Assembly (NCBI RefSeq): GCF_000971965.1
Contig: NZ_LAQP01000004.1
Span: 575,171-639,170, forward strand
From: Paenibacillus wulumuqiensis
Lineage (GTDB): Bacteria > Bacillota > Bacilli > Paenibacillales > Paenibacillaceae
Length of the DNA: 64,000 bases
Reading direction: 5' to 3'
The notes below the pieces were generated by a model. The model did not search any database. It was given only the letters and a program-made list of their open reading frames with translations, and was not told the origin of the DNA. The position numbers and the translations under genes were made by a program. How positions within the stretch are numbered: position 1 is the first letter of the stretch; each line of letters begins with the position of its first letter. Shown piece by piece: positions 37,429-46,281 of this stretch.

Positions 37429-38367
37429 GTGGAGATTACGTATAAAAAGGGAGAAGTTGCGCAAACGAAGAAGCGGAAGATTCATGCAGACGGAATCAAA
37501 TTATTGCTGATGACCCTACCGTTCATTGTTTTTGTAATCGCTTTCAGTTATGTGCCGCTGTTCGGCTGGGCGTATGCTTTTTTCGATTACAGGCCGGGGA
37601 TTCCGCTCAGCCAGACGGATTTTGTCGGGATGGAGCATTTTCGCGAGATGCTGCATGACCGGGATATGCTGAGGGTTATGATCAATACACTGGCGCTGAG
37701 CCTGCTGTCGATCCTGGCTGCCCCGCTGCCGCTGGTACTGGCGATCATGATCTCGGAAGTACGCAATGGCTTTTTCAAAAGGCTCATTCAGACGACGACC
37801 ACACTGCCCAACTATATCAGCTGGATTATCGTCTTCTCGCTGGCCTTCAGCATGTTCAGCTCGGAAGGGGCGATCAATACGATCATCGCCCGGCTCGGAC
37901 TGAGCGATACACCGCTCAATGTACTCGGTAATCCCGAACATGTCTGGCTCGTCCAGACCCTGCTGCTGATCTGGAAAACGATCGGCTGGAATGCAATCAT
38001 CTATCTGGCAGCGATCGTCGGCATCGATGGAGAACAGTATGATGCCGCCAAAATTGACGGCGCCGGACGGTTCCACAGTATTGTGCATATCACAATACCG
38101 AACATTATGCCTACCTTTATCGTGCTGCTGCTGCTCGCTGTAAGCAATCTGCTGTCTGCCGGATTCGAACAGTATCTGGTGTTCAACAATATTATGGTTG
38201 CCGACAAAATTGAAGTGCTCGACCTGTACGTGTACCGCCTGGGTCTCGTAACGAATGACTATCCGTATTCGACGGCTGTCGGCATGTTCAAGTCCGTCAT
38301 CAGCATCATCCTGCTCTTCATGATCAACAGCCTGTCCAAAAGGGTCAGAGGCGAGAGTATTATCTAA
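37429..38367 (+). CDS. lplB: LplB-type ABC sugar permease
   Basis: A 312-residue permease of the LplB group, which imports complex oligosaccharides in Bacillales. The N-terminus is basic, followed by six membrane segments and the EAA loop YDAAKIDGAGRFHSIVHITIPNI. The start is GTG 37429, seven bases after AAAGGAGG. It is the first gene of a three-gene operon (permease, permease, binding lipoprotein). No ATPase is encoded, so a housekeeping MsmX-type ATPase is inferred. Phased repeats upstream suggest activation by a YesN-like regulator. Confidence 0.93.
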   Translation: MEITYKKGEVAQTKKRKIHADGIKLLLMTLPFIVFVIAFSYVPLFGWAYAFFDYRPGIPLSQTDFVGMEHFREMLHDRDMLRVMINTLALSLLSILAAPLPLVLAIMISEVRNGFFKRLIQTTTTLPNYISWIIVFSLAFSMFSSEGAINTIIARLGLSDTPLNVLGNPEHVWLVQTLLLIWKTIGWNAIIYLAAIVGIDGEQYDAAKIDGAGRFHSIVHITIPNIMPTFIVLLLLAVSNLLSAGFEQYLVFNNIMVADKIEVLDLYVYRLGLVTNDYPYSTAVGMFKSVISIILLFMINSLSKRVRGESII

Positions 38368-38474
38368 CAGCCGTTGTCACTCTACCGCTGATTCTGCCAC
38401 GTACACTGTCATTCATGAACGGCATGCAGTATACGTGGAAGTACTCTATTAGAGCCGGAAAGGAAGGAACAGCT

Positions 38475-39386
38475 ATGGAAAAGACTGCCAGGATGCGTAC
38501 CCGCAAACCCATCAATTGGCCGGATATGGCCTTCAACGCAGTGAATTATACGCTGCTTACGATCCTGCTGATTATTACGATTTACCCGTTTTATTATATT
38601 TTCATCTATTCGATCAGTGATTCATTTCAGGCACAGAGCGGTGTGTTTCTGTGGCCAGCCGGATTCTCGCTGGAGAGCTACCGGGCGACGCTGCAGCTGA
38701 ACGGTCTGCAGGAAGCAGCGCTGGTCTCGGTACTGCGTACGATTATCGGTACCCTGCTGACGGTAGTCTGCTGCTCGTTTTTTGCCTATCTGATCACCAA
38801 GCGGGAGATGCCTATGCGCAAGCTGATCTATCGTTTCGTGCTGATCACGATGTATTTTAACGCCGGATTTATTCCCTGGTATCTGACGATGAAAGCTTAT
38901 GGTCTGCAAAATAACTTTCTGTTATACGTGCTGCCAAGCGCGATCAGCGGATTCAATATTATTCTGATCAAGACGTTTATCGAGCAGCTGCCGCCTGCGC
39001 TGGAAGAATCTGCCAAGATAGACGGTGCAGGTTACTTTACGATCTTTACCCGGGTGATTTTTCCGTTATCTACGCCGATTATTGCAACGATTGCCGTATT
39101 TGCCGCACTGGGGCAGTGGAACACCTGGTTTGATAATTTCTTTCTGGTGGAGAATCCGAACCTGCAGACACTTCAGCTGGTGCTGTACAACTTCCTCAAC
39201 CAGTCCAACAGCATTTCCAGCATGAGTGCTGCCGAATTGACCAACTCGGCAGAAGTGCGAACGATGACACCGCAGTCGATCCAGATGACCATTACGATGC
39301 TGGTTACACTGCCGATCGTCATTGTCTACCCGATGCTGCAGCGTTTCTTTGTCAAAGGAATCATGATGGGCGCCGTCAAAGGCTGA
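38475..39386 (+). CDS. ytcP: YtcP-type ABC sugar permease
   Basis: A 303-residue permease of the YtcP group, the usual partner of LplB. It has six membrane segments and the EAA loop EESAKIDGAGYFTIFTRVIFPLS. It ends with KGIMMGAVKG, the conserved C-terminus of this group. ATG 38475 follows AGGAAGG; the upstream ATG at 38415 lacks a site. It follows lplB by about 110 bases. Confidence 0.93.
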   Translation: MEKTARMRTRKPINWPDMAFNAVNYTLLTILLIITIYPFYYIFIYSISDSFQAQSGVFLWPAGFSLESYRATLQLNGLQEAALVSVLRTIIGTLLTVVCCSFFAYLITKREMPMRKLIYRFVLITMYFNAGFIPWYLTMKAYGLQNNFLLYVLPSAISGFNIILIKTFIEQLPPALEESAKIDGAGYFTIFTRVIFPLSTPIIATIAVFAALGQWNTWFDNFFLVENPNLQTLQLVLYNFLNQSNSISSMSAAELTNSAEVRTMTPQSIQMTITMLVTLPIVIVYPMLQRFFVKGIMMGAVKG

Positions 39387-39443
39387 TCCTTACGCTGGCG
39401 CAGCTGTCTTCAGGCAGGTAAGATAACAATAATAGGAGGTCGT

Positions 39444-41192
39444 ATGATGAGAAAAAGAGGTAAAACCAGATCGGCAGCCGCACTTTTACTTTCTTTTGTG
39501 ATAACGCTTACAGCTTGTTCGAGTGGAGCAGAGAACACGACTGGCAGTGCCAGCCAGGCAGGCACCGCAGACCAGAACGGTATCGTGACCCTGCGTGTGC
39601 TGGTCAATGAGACGGGAACCAACTGGAATACGTACCCGGACAGCGATATCGCCAAAGAAATCGAAAAGAAAGTCGGCGTGAAGATCGAATACGTTGAAGC
39701 CGATGCCAATAAAATGAATGTACTGCTCGCCGGCGGCGATCTGCCGGATATCGTACGGGCCGATCCTACCCAGTATGGCAAGCAGCTGATTGATGGCAAA
39801 CTGATTATTCCGATGGATGATCTGCTGGACAAGTACGGCAAGGACATCCAGCAGACGATTCCAACCGTAGTCGATTACAGCCGGTCCAACTGGAGCGAAG
39901 GACAGAACAAGCTCTATTTCCTGCCGCCACAGATCCAGGCAGATCCCAGCCCGATCTACCCGAATCTCACGATCGGACCAACTATGCGCTGGGACTATTA
40001 CAAGGAAATCGGCACTCCGCCCATTAACAGCACTGATGACCTGCTGAATGTGCTGCAGCAGATCTCCGCCAAGCATCCTGCCACTGAAGAGGGCAAGAAA
40101 ATCTACGGTGTATCCATGTGGCAGGACTGGGGGCTATGGCCGTATATCATTCCATTTACCTGGATTACCCAGCAGAGTGCGATTGGCAGCTCTGACCTGT
40201 TCGCCAAACCGATGGGTGAGCATCGTCTGATCAATGTGCTGACCGACGAGAACTCCAACTACTGGGTAGCGATGGACTTTTATAATCAGGCGTATCGGAT
40301 GGGCCTGCTGGACCCGGATGCATTGACGATGAAAAATAACGATTACATGGCCAAGGCGACAGCTGGTCAGTTCATCCTTGGGCCAGCCACCTGGGCGATG
40401 GGCGACTTCAATGCCAAGTACGCCAAGGACGGTAAAGGCTATATGGTTCTGCCGGTAGGCAAGCAGGCATGGAGCGGCGGTGTCCGCCCGGTAGGCTGGG
40501 CAGACAAGAGCTATGCCATCTCCAAAAGCTCCAAATATCCCGAGAAAGCGATGGAGTTCCTGAATTATATTCATTCCTACGAAGGCGCCCGCACGCTCTA
40601 CAGTGGAATCGAAGGCAACCACTGGAATATGGAAAATGGCAAGCCGCAGCTGACCAAGGAAACCATTGAAATGAAAGTCAATGGCGGTGATGCCTGGGAA
40701 CGTACCGGTATTGCGCTGGATCAGAATCTGATCGGTCTTGGCGGCAGTGTCATCGATCCGAAGACCAAGACACCGGTCAATCTGTTCTCTACCGAAGAAT
40801 CAATGGCCGCAAGTTCCACCACACTGGAAAAGGATTTCAGCAAGCACTATGGTGCGTCCTATCCGGGAGAAGTGGTATCCAAGCTGGTGCAGGAGGGCAA
40901 GCTGCAGGATGAGAATACTCCACTGCAAAATATGACAGCCGAGGAGATTATTCAGGAGAATACGGTTGTACTGCCGGTACTGAATGATGATCTGCTCAAG
41001 CTGGAGACCCAGCTCAAGGAACTGGCTGCACGTACAGCAGCAACGATGATCCTGTCCAAATCAGATGAAGATTTTACCGCCAACAAGCAGGAGGCGATCG
41101 CAGCTTTCAAGGCGGCCGGAGCCGATCAGCTGACCCAGTTCCTGACGACCGAATACAGCAAAGCACTGCAAACCGCAGGCGTGAAGCAGTAA
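39444..41192 (+). CDS. ABC transporter substrate-binding lipoprotein (LipO/YtcQ-type)
   Basis: A 582-residue solute-binding protein. The signal peptide ends in lipobox LTAC at about residue 25. The mature protein begins with a Ser/Gly/Ala linker, then VTLRVLVNETGTNW and the LAGGDLPDIVRAD block typical of the LipO group paired with LplB/YtcP. AGGAGG precedes two adjacent ATGs; the second (39447) has better spacing. It would bind an oligosaccharide outside the membrane. A terminator follows after about 70 bases. Confidence 0.93.
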   Translation: MMRKRGKTRSAAALLLSFVITLTACSSGAENTTGSASQAGTADQNGIVTLRVLVNETGTNWNTYPDSDIAKEIEKKVGVKIEYVEADANKMNVLLAGGDLPDIVRADPTQYGKQLIDGKLIIPMDDLLDKYGKDIQQTIPTVVDYSRSNWSEGQNKLYFLPPQIQADPSPIYPNLTIGPTMRWDYYKEIGTPPINSTDDLLNVLQQISAKHPATEEGKKIYGVSMWQDWGLWPYIIPFTWITQQSAIGSSDLFAKPMGEHRLINVLTDENSNYWVAMDFYNQAYRMGLLDPDALTMKNNDYMAKATAGQFILGPATWAMGDFNAKYAKDGKGYMVLPVGKQAWSGGVRPVGWADKSYAISKSSKYPEKAMEFLNYIHSYEGARTLYSGIEGNHWNMENGKPQLTKETIEMKVNGGDAWERTGIALDQNLIGLGGSVIDPKTKTPVNLFSTEESMAASSTTLEKDFSKHYGASYPGEVVSKLVQEGKLQDENTPLQNMTAEEIIQENTVVLPVLNDDLLKLETQLKELAARTAATMILSKSDEDFTANKQEAIAAFKAAGADQLTQFLTTEYSKALQTAGVKQ

Positions 41193-41263
41193 CCTTTTCA
41201 TCAGGTTCATGAATGACAGGGTCGGTTCAAAAAAGCACATACCAAGGGTAACCCTGTATGAAA

Positions 41264-41303
41264 AAAAGGGCCAGTATCCTCCGAGGAGGTGCTGGTCCTT
41301 TTA
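41264..41303 (+). terminator. Terminator of the lplB-ytcP-binding protein operon
   Basis: AAAAGGGCCAGTATCCTCC pairs with GAGGAGGTGCTGGTCCTTTT with G-U pairs, followed by ATAA. The flanking A and T runs may allow activity in both directions. Confidence 0.8.
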
Positions 41304-41418
41304 TAATTACAAATAGTAAGTTGCATTTATCCGTTATTACCTGCTGATCATATATGATTTGTAAGCGTGCGAAGCATTCATGTCTATCTATCCTGAATCT
41401 TCGTAACCGGTTATCTGT

Positions 41419-41838
41419 TCACCGACGTCTGGTTGTTCCTCTGGACGTGAATAGTGTCTTGTGACTTGTACGTGTACCGGAAGTGCGTGCAGCTGGTGTG
41501 CTTATAGCAGGTACCGGGAATGCTTCCTTGAATGAACCGGTACAGCTGCTGCATATTCGTCCCTGACGGATCGGTTGACGGCAGCATTCGCAAGGGAAAG
41601 TGAGCTTCGGATAAGTGAAAGAGAACTTGCCTTCTTTGATAAACTGGTACAGTTCATTGATCTCTACATTGGCTGCCTGGCTTAATTCCTGGGTAGTGCT
41701 GTTCGGGTATCTCCAGAGATGATCCATACACCGTTTCATTGTCGAATCCAGCTCATTACTGCATCCGTTGCACATTTTACGAAAATTTTTCTGATAAACA
41801 TTACCGCAGCGCGGGCAATAATCTACCATCAAAGTCAT
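41419..41838 (-). CDS. YvyF-like zinc-ribbon protein (flagellar operon protein family), orphan
   Basis: A 139-residue protein. The N-terminus has CPRCG (C8, C11) and CNGC (C23, C26), a zinc ribbon. A small winged-helix-like segment follows (TTQELSQAANVEINELYQFIKEG), then a second Cys set (CECC ... CSSC). The last 35 residues are Arg/Thr/Ser-rich and probably disordered. This layout matches YvyF/TIGR03826, normally encoded beside flgM in the flagellar region. No flagellar genes are nearby here, so it is a second copy or a relocated one. The start at ATG 41838 follows GAGGTG. Confidence 0.82.
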   Translation of the reverse strand: MTLMVDYCPRCGNVYQKNFRKMCNGCSNELDSTMKRCMDHLWRYPNSTTQELSQAANVEINELYQFIKEGKFSFTYPKLTFPCECCRQPIRQGRICSSCTGSFKEAFPVPAISTPAARTSGTRTSHKTLFTSRGTTRRR

Positions 41839-41847
41839 ACGGATCAC

Positions 41848-42160
41848 CTCTTCTCATGATTGATTATATTTGAATAATTATTGGATAATGGCACGGTAAC
41901 TAGGTCTATGTGTTCATAGGTCTATAATACTATCTAAGTAAGGGCATAGCAATATAAATTATGTGTAAAGACTCATATATTTTAGTTCCATAGGCTTATA
42001 TAACTAAATTTACCAATTTAACATGACAATGGAATATATGCAGTATACCTATCTTACCAAATTGCTGAGAATAAGTAAGCAATTGGGTTCCCATCTCATT
42101 GTTAATATACACAAATACGCAAAAACGAATCAGGAATTAATTACCAGCTCTTGTAGACCC
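41848..42160. other. AT-rich intergenic region; nothing recognised
   Basis: About 310 bases of markedly AT-rich sequence with short A/T repeats but no open frame with a ribosome binding site. It probably carries the promoter of the YvyF-like gene. Confidence 0.45.
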
Positions 42161-42190
42161 AAAAAATAGCCTACCGGATATCCGATAGGC
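42161..42190 (-). terminator. Terminator of the VOC gene
   Basis: On the minus strand GCCTATCGGATATCCGGTAGGC (one mismatch) is followed by TATTTTTT. It lies about 120 bases after the stop codon of the VOC-family gene. Confidence 0.7.
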
Positions 42191-42308
42191 GAGAGATAGA
42201 TACACTAGTATTAATTGGCAGAGTGCAGGCAAGCATAAGTACTGCTGCGAGAGGCCCCAGTACTATGGCAGCAGTCTTCCATACGCTTAATCAGGCAAGA
42301 ATTATTGC

Positions 42309-42692
42309 TCAGCCGACAGCCGTGCAGATTTCGATAAAATGCCCGTCGGGATCGGTCACGTAGGCGACCGTCTGTCCCCACGGCTTGGTCACCGGTTCAC
42401 GGATCACCGGAACATCCTGACTGCGCAGATCCTCAATCACTGCAGCCACATCCTCGACCACAAACCCTACCTCAAACGAACTGGCCGCCGGCACATCCGC
42501 CGTCAATCCAAGATCCAGCAGTTCATTGACGGATTCGCGTGTATTGATCGAAAGTGTGGTGGCTCCGGTATCAAATTCCACGTAGGTGCCGGCTTCCATT
42601 TTAACTGGCAGACCAAGAATATCCCGGTAAAAACGCATCGATTGCTCAAAATCATTTACATACAGGATCACATATTTCATGGACAGTTTCAT
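42309..42692 (-). CDS. VOC-family (glyoxalase/bleomycin resistance-like) protein
   Basis: A 127-residue vicinal-oxygen-chelate protein of two beta-alpha-beta-beta-beta modules. The N-terminal module is KYVILYVNDFEQSMRFYRDILGLP. The C-terminal module ends WGQTVAYVTDPDGHFIEI with the metal-ligand Glu. The usual first His is replaced by Val, as often in non-glyoxalase members, so metal binding is uncertain. ATG 42692 follows AAAGGGG. It is a single-gene unit; function unknown. Confidence 0.85.
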   Translation of the reverse strand: MKLSMKYVILYVNDFEQSMRFYRDILGLPVKMEAGTYVEFDTGATTLSINTRESVNELLDLGLTADVPAASSFEVGFVVEDVAAVIEDLRSQDVPVIREPVTKPWGQTVAYVTDPDGHFIEICTAVG

Positions 42693-42914
42693 CGTTATAT
42701 CCCCTTTGGCATCATAGTCTACATCTGTCTTCCCCAATCACTTTGCTGGTCCTGGTGCTGCATGCTGTCAGTCAGGCCCAGCCCGTTATCAGTAGCTTTT
42801 GGCTCTGGGCTTCACAAGTGGCTGTTGTGTTCTGAAGGAACAGATGAGCAGGAAGAGTCTCTTTTAGCATAATCATATGTATTGCAAATAGATTGTAAAA
42901 AACGGCCATAATGG

Positions 42915-42940
42915 CCCGTAACCCGTAACCCGTAACCCGT
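42915..42940. repeat. Seven-base tandem repeat
   Basis: CCCGTAA occurs nearly four times in a row between the VOC gene and the stop of the AraC-type gene. No function is suggested. Confidence 0.85.
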
Positions 42941-42985
42941 GAAAAGGATCTGGCAACCAGTAGTTGGCAGCCAAATCCAGTTAGA

Positions 42986-43849
42986 TTATTCCAAAATTTC
43001 CGCACGATCACCTGACGATTGTATAACCTGACCGGGTGCGAGTCCATAATACTGCTTGAACGCACGATTCAGATGAGACTGATCATAATACCCATGAGCC
43101 GCCGCCAGATCGCTGAACCGGTGTCGTGACATACTATCAGGATGAGCAGACTGCAGCTGCCAACTGTGCAGCATGGACTGGAAACGGATAATGCCTGCGA
43201 TTTCCTTGGGAGAAATGCCCAGCTGCTGCTGGAAAAGCCGCCGGATCGTACGTTCACTGTAATGAAGCTCGTCGGCCAGCCCGGACAGTGTGATATTCCC
43301 GCGCTCACTCTGGATATACTGCAGCGCTGCGGTGAACAGGGAAGGAGGCGCTGTATCCTGCTGCTCCCATTTTCTGCATAACCAGTGGTCAAGCAGAGAG
43401 ATGCGGGCTGTCACATTCTCCGCGCAGATTATCTGCTCGGTAATGGCATCTGCTGCCGAACCATATAGATTCTGCAGCGTGACTTCGCAGCCGTACAGTG
43501 AGCCTGCCGGAAGACCCAAAATCCGCGCTGCCTCACCCGCATACATCCGCACCCCAAAACAGTGCATCGGCTGACCAACGGACATCATCTCATATCTGCA
43601 CATCAGCTGGGAGATAAAAGCACTTCCCGTCACCTGTCCCGCCATCAGATCAAAGATAATATCAATGCAGCCATCAGGAATAACGCGATGCTCTATAGAA
43701 GCATTTCCCGGAGCCGCATAGGAGTTCCAATAACAGGCAACCACCTGCCGCAGCGGCAGAGCAGGCCTATATTCCTGATAACAGTAGCCCGGGTGCAGCA
43801 GCCCATGCTGAATCTCCGGAGGCTGAAGCGGTTGCAAAAGCGTCATCAT
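42986..43849 (-). CDS. AraC-family transcriptional regulator
   Basis: A 287-residue regulator. The N-terminal 165 residues resemble the ligand-sensing domain of the DUF6597 group (LRQVVACYWN ... HRVIPDGCIDIIFDL). The C-terminal AraC domain has both helix-turn-helices (ITLSGLADELHYSERTIRRLFQ and FSDLAAAHGYYDQSHLNRAFKQYYG). AAAGGAG precedes two adjacent ATGs at 43849 and 43846. It may regulate the VOC gene downstream on the same strand, but the ligand is unknown. Confidence 0.9.
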   Translation of the reverse strand: MMTLLQPLQPPEIQHGLLHPGYCYQEYRPALPLRQVVACYWNSYAAPGNASIEHRVIPDGCIDIIFDLMAGQVTGSAFISQLMCRYEMMSVGQPMHCFGVRMYAGEAARILGLPAGSLYGCEVTLQNLYGSAADAITEQIICAENVTARISLLDHWLCRKWEQQDTAPPSLFTAALQYIQSERGNITLSGLADELHYSERTIRRLFQQQLGISPKEIAGIIRFQSMLHSWQLQSAHPDSMSRHRFSDLAAAHGYYDQSHLNRAFKQYYGLAPGQVIQSSGDRAEILE

Positions 43850-44028
43850 CCTACTCCTTTCTGTAATTATTTTGCTTTTACCGAAAAAAAGAAATAGATA
43901 TCGATAGCTATCAACTCAATAGGTTCAAAGTATTCGGATGGAAGAGAAGTGCATTGCAGGATCATTTCCTTCTTCTCTTTCTTTGTCCTCAGTATACCAT
44001 CGCAAACAAGCATATTGGCATCCTTTTC

Positions 44029-44048
44029 AATTCAATCTCGATTGAATT
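44029..44048. promoter_or_regulatory. Palindrome upstream of the SPFH gene
   Basis: AATTCAATC-TC-GATTGAATT is a perfect 9-base inverted repeat with a 2-base spacer, the geometry of a dimeric repressor site. It lies about 60 bases before the proposed -35 of the SPFH gene. The remainder of the 370-base gap is AT-rich with no gene. Confidence 0.4.
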
Positions 44049-44110
44049 ACTCCCAGCATCTCTTATCCATCCGAAGCATTTCCATAAATAAATAATTAGT
44101 TATTATCATA

Positions 44111-44139
44111 TTGATTATAACTAAACTTCGTGCTATTCT
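44111..44139 (+). promoter_or_regulatory. Probable promoter of the SPFH/NAD-kinase-like operon
   Basis: TTGATT (44111) and TATTCT (44134) are spaced by 17 bases, about 80 bases before the ATG of the SPFH gene. Matches to a sigma-A promoter are moderate. Confidence 0.35.
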
Positions 44140-44219
44140 TATTCCTATCAACATATTAACAAAATGTTATTAACATATGTCGAACACAATATTTGTAAAA
44201 AAGAAAGGAAGGATATACC

Positions 44220-45281
44220 ATGTTCGGACTGCGTTTCGCCAAATTCCAACCCAGTGAGTATGTCATGAAAATCAAAAACGGCAAGATTGTCAGAGAAGGA
44301 GTCGGGTTATCCTTTTATTACTATGAACCCACGACTTCGGTTGTTGTCGCACCGGTGTCTTCGATCGATGTTCCGTTTATGTTCGAGGAGATTACCCGTG
44401 ATTACCAGATGGTGACTGTTCAGGGTCAGCTGACTTACCGGATCACCGATTATCGACAGACGACCCGGATTCTGAACTATACGTATAGTCTCAAGAAAAA
44501 TAAATACATCTCCGATGATCCGGGCAAGCTGTCCCAGCGGGTGATTCATATCGTCAAAGTTCTGATGAAAAAGCGGCTGGAGCAGATGCCACTGCGCGAA
44601 GCTATTCAGTCCAGTGAATACCTGGTTCAAAATATTACAACCGAGATGCAGTCTAGCGAAGAACTGCAAAAGCTGGGGATCGAGATTATGGGATTGTCCG
44701 TACTCGCTATTCTGCCGAACAAGGAAACGATGCGGGCACTGGAAGCCCAGACACGGGAGCAGATTCTGCAGGATGCCGATGATGCGCTGTACGAACGCCG
44801 TAATGCGTCAATCGAGCAGGAACGGCGGGTGCGCGAGAATGAGCTGAACACCGAGATTGCCGTGGAGACCAAGAAGCGGCAGATTCGGGAGACCCAGCTG
44901 GAAGCCGAACGTTCCATGAAAATCAAGCAGAATGAAATGGAACAGGAGCAGCTGCAGTTTGATACCGGACTGGAAGAACAAAAGCAGGCGTTGATCGAAC
45001 TGAGCATCGCCAATAACAAAGCCCGGGCCGATGCCCGCGCTTATGAAATGTCGGCAGTGATGAAGGCGCTGCAGGATGTGCAGCCAAGCGTACTGCAGGC
45101 GATGGCCAATCTGAGCATGAAGCCGGATCAGCTGATCGCAGCAGCATTTCAGGGATTGGCGGAAAATGCAGGCCGGATCGGCCAGCTCAATATTACACCG
45201 GATTTGCTGCAGGGACTGCTGGGTGATCCCGGTACGAATTACGCCCATACAGGAGCCGAGCGGGGAGGACGAACCAGATGA
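44220..45281 (+). CDS. SPFH/band 7 domain protein without membrane anchor
   Basis: A 353-residue protein. The SPFH (stomatin/prohibitin/flotillin) domain covers about 5-195 (DYQMVTVQGQLTYRI; GIEIMGLSVLAILPNKE). A charged coiled coil of about 90 residues (ERRNASIEQERRVREN onward) and a short C-terminal helical tail follow. Unlike stomatins it has no obvious N-terminal membrane helix, so it may be a soluble ring or cage-forming member. AAAGGAAGGA precedes ATG 44220. It overlaps the next gene by 4 bases, so the two products probably act together. Confidence 0.88.
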   Translation: MFGLRFAKFQPSEYVMKIKNGKIVREGVGLSFYYYEPTTSVVVAPVSSIDVPFMFEEITRDYQMVTVQGQLTYRITDYRQTTRILNYTYSLKKNKYISDDPGKLSQRVIHIVKVLMKKRLEQMPLREAIQSSEYLVQNITTEMQSSEELQKLGIEIMGLSVLAILPNKETMRALEAQTREQILQDADDALYERRNASIEQERRVRENELNTEIAVETKKRQIRETQLEAERSMKIKQNEMEQEQLQFDTGLEEQKQALIELSIANNKARADARAYEMSAVMKALQDVQPSVLQAMANLSMKPDQLIAAAFQGLAENAGRIGQLNITPDLLQGLLGDPGTNYAHTGAERGGRTR

Positions 45282-46222
45282 ATCAACGGATCACGGAGAA
45301 TACAATTATTCTCGTGCAGCGCCGCACCCGGCTGCAGGAACTGATCGTTCGTTACAATACCATTCAGCAGGCACAGTTCTATATCGAGCGGCTGGGAGCG
45401 GACTTTGGCGATTATGTACAGGAGGATCGCATGTATCATCAGGCGCTGGAGCAGGCAGTAGCCGAGCTTCAGCCGCTTGGCCGGGTGCAGCGCCTGGACC
45501 GTGAGCATGTGCCCAGCTTTATTTTTGGACCAGAGGATATTGTAGTGGTATTGGGACAGGATGGGCTGGTCGCTAATACGATGAAGTATGTAACAAATCA
45601 GCCGCTGATTGGAGTGAACCCGGACCCGCAGCGCTGGGATGGTGTACTGCTGCCTTTTACCGTTGGGGACCTTGGCAAGGTGATCCCGGAAGTGTTCCGC
45701 CGTCAACGGCAGGTACAGGAGGTGAGGCTGGCGAGAGCCGAGCTGAATGATGGACAGTCGCTGACCGGTGTGAATGATCTGTTTATCGGACGGCGAACCC
45801 ATGTCTCGGCACGCTATGAGATTCGGGTCGGGGAGCAGCAGGAACAACAGTCTTCCAGCGGTATTATCGTCTCGACGGGTATGGGTTCGACCGGTTGGTT
45901 CAAGAGCGTGATGGCCGGTGCAGCCGGCATTGTGAGACAGGCGAGTCAGCAGGAGGTGCAGCTGAGCAGTCGTGATTCTTCTTTTGCCTGGGATGCTCCG
46001 TATCTGTATTACAGTGTACGCGAGCCTTTTCCGAGCCGGACCACGGCGGCCGAGCTGGTATTTGGCCGGATTGACAGCAATCAGCCGCTTCGAATCGTGT
46101 CCCAGATGCCGGAGAACGGGGTGATTTTCAGCGATGGAGTGGAAAGTGATTATCTGGAGTTCAATTCCGGTATCGAAGCAACGATCAGCGTGGCACAGCA
46201 AAAAGCGCATCTTGTTATCTGA
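45278..46222 (+). CDS. NAD-kinase-like fold protein coupled to SPFH gene
   Basis: A 314-residue protein. An N-terminal region of about 80 residues has no clear match. From about 85 it resembles ATP-NAD kinases: VVVLGQDGLVAN stands where GGDGT occurs in true kinases, IGVNPDPQ where GVN.G.LGF occurs, and STGMGSTGW where TPTGSTAY occurs. The altered GGDGT motif leaves kinase activity uncertain. ATG 45278 overlaps the SPFH stop by 4 bases. The last codons are inside a terminator stem. It could modify or sense a nucleotide for the SPFH assembly; this is inference. Confidence 0.72.
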   Translation: MNQRITENTIILVQRRTRLQELIVRYNTIQQAQFYIERLGADFGDYVQEDRMYHQALEQAVAELQPLGRVQRLDREHVPSFIFGPEDIVVVLGQDGLVANTMKYVTNQPLIGVNPDPQRWDGVLLPFTVGDLGKVIPEVFRRQRQVQEVRLARAELNDGQSLTGVNDLFIGRRTHVSARYEIRVGEQQEQQSSSGIIVSTGMGSTGWFKSVMAGAAGIVRQASQQEVQLSSRDSSFAWDAPYLYYSVREPFPSRTTAAELVFGRIDSNQPLRIVSQMPENGVIFSDGVESDYLEFNSGIEATISVAQQKAHLVI

Positions 46223-46236
46223 TGCGCTTTTTGCTG
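46197..46236. terminator. Bidirectional terminator overlapping the NAD-kinase-like gene end
   Basis: CAGCAAAAAGCGCATC pairs perfectly with GATGCGCTTTTTGCTG around 8 bases. The left arm encodes the last residues of the gene and the right arm holds its stop codon. It also serves the convergent DUF4179 gene. Confidence 0.88.
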
Positions 46237-46281
46237 TGTTTGGTGTATGCACGGAACAGGCAGTAGTGGATAAATTGCGAA

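Noticed and set aside
42915..42940. CCCGTAA tandem repeat considered as a regulatory array or CRISPR-like unit
   Set aside because: Units are contiguous with no spacers and only 26 bases in all; a simple slippage repeat.
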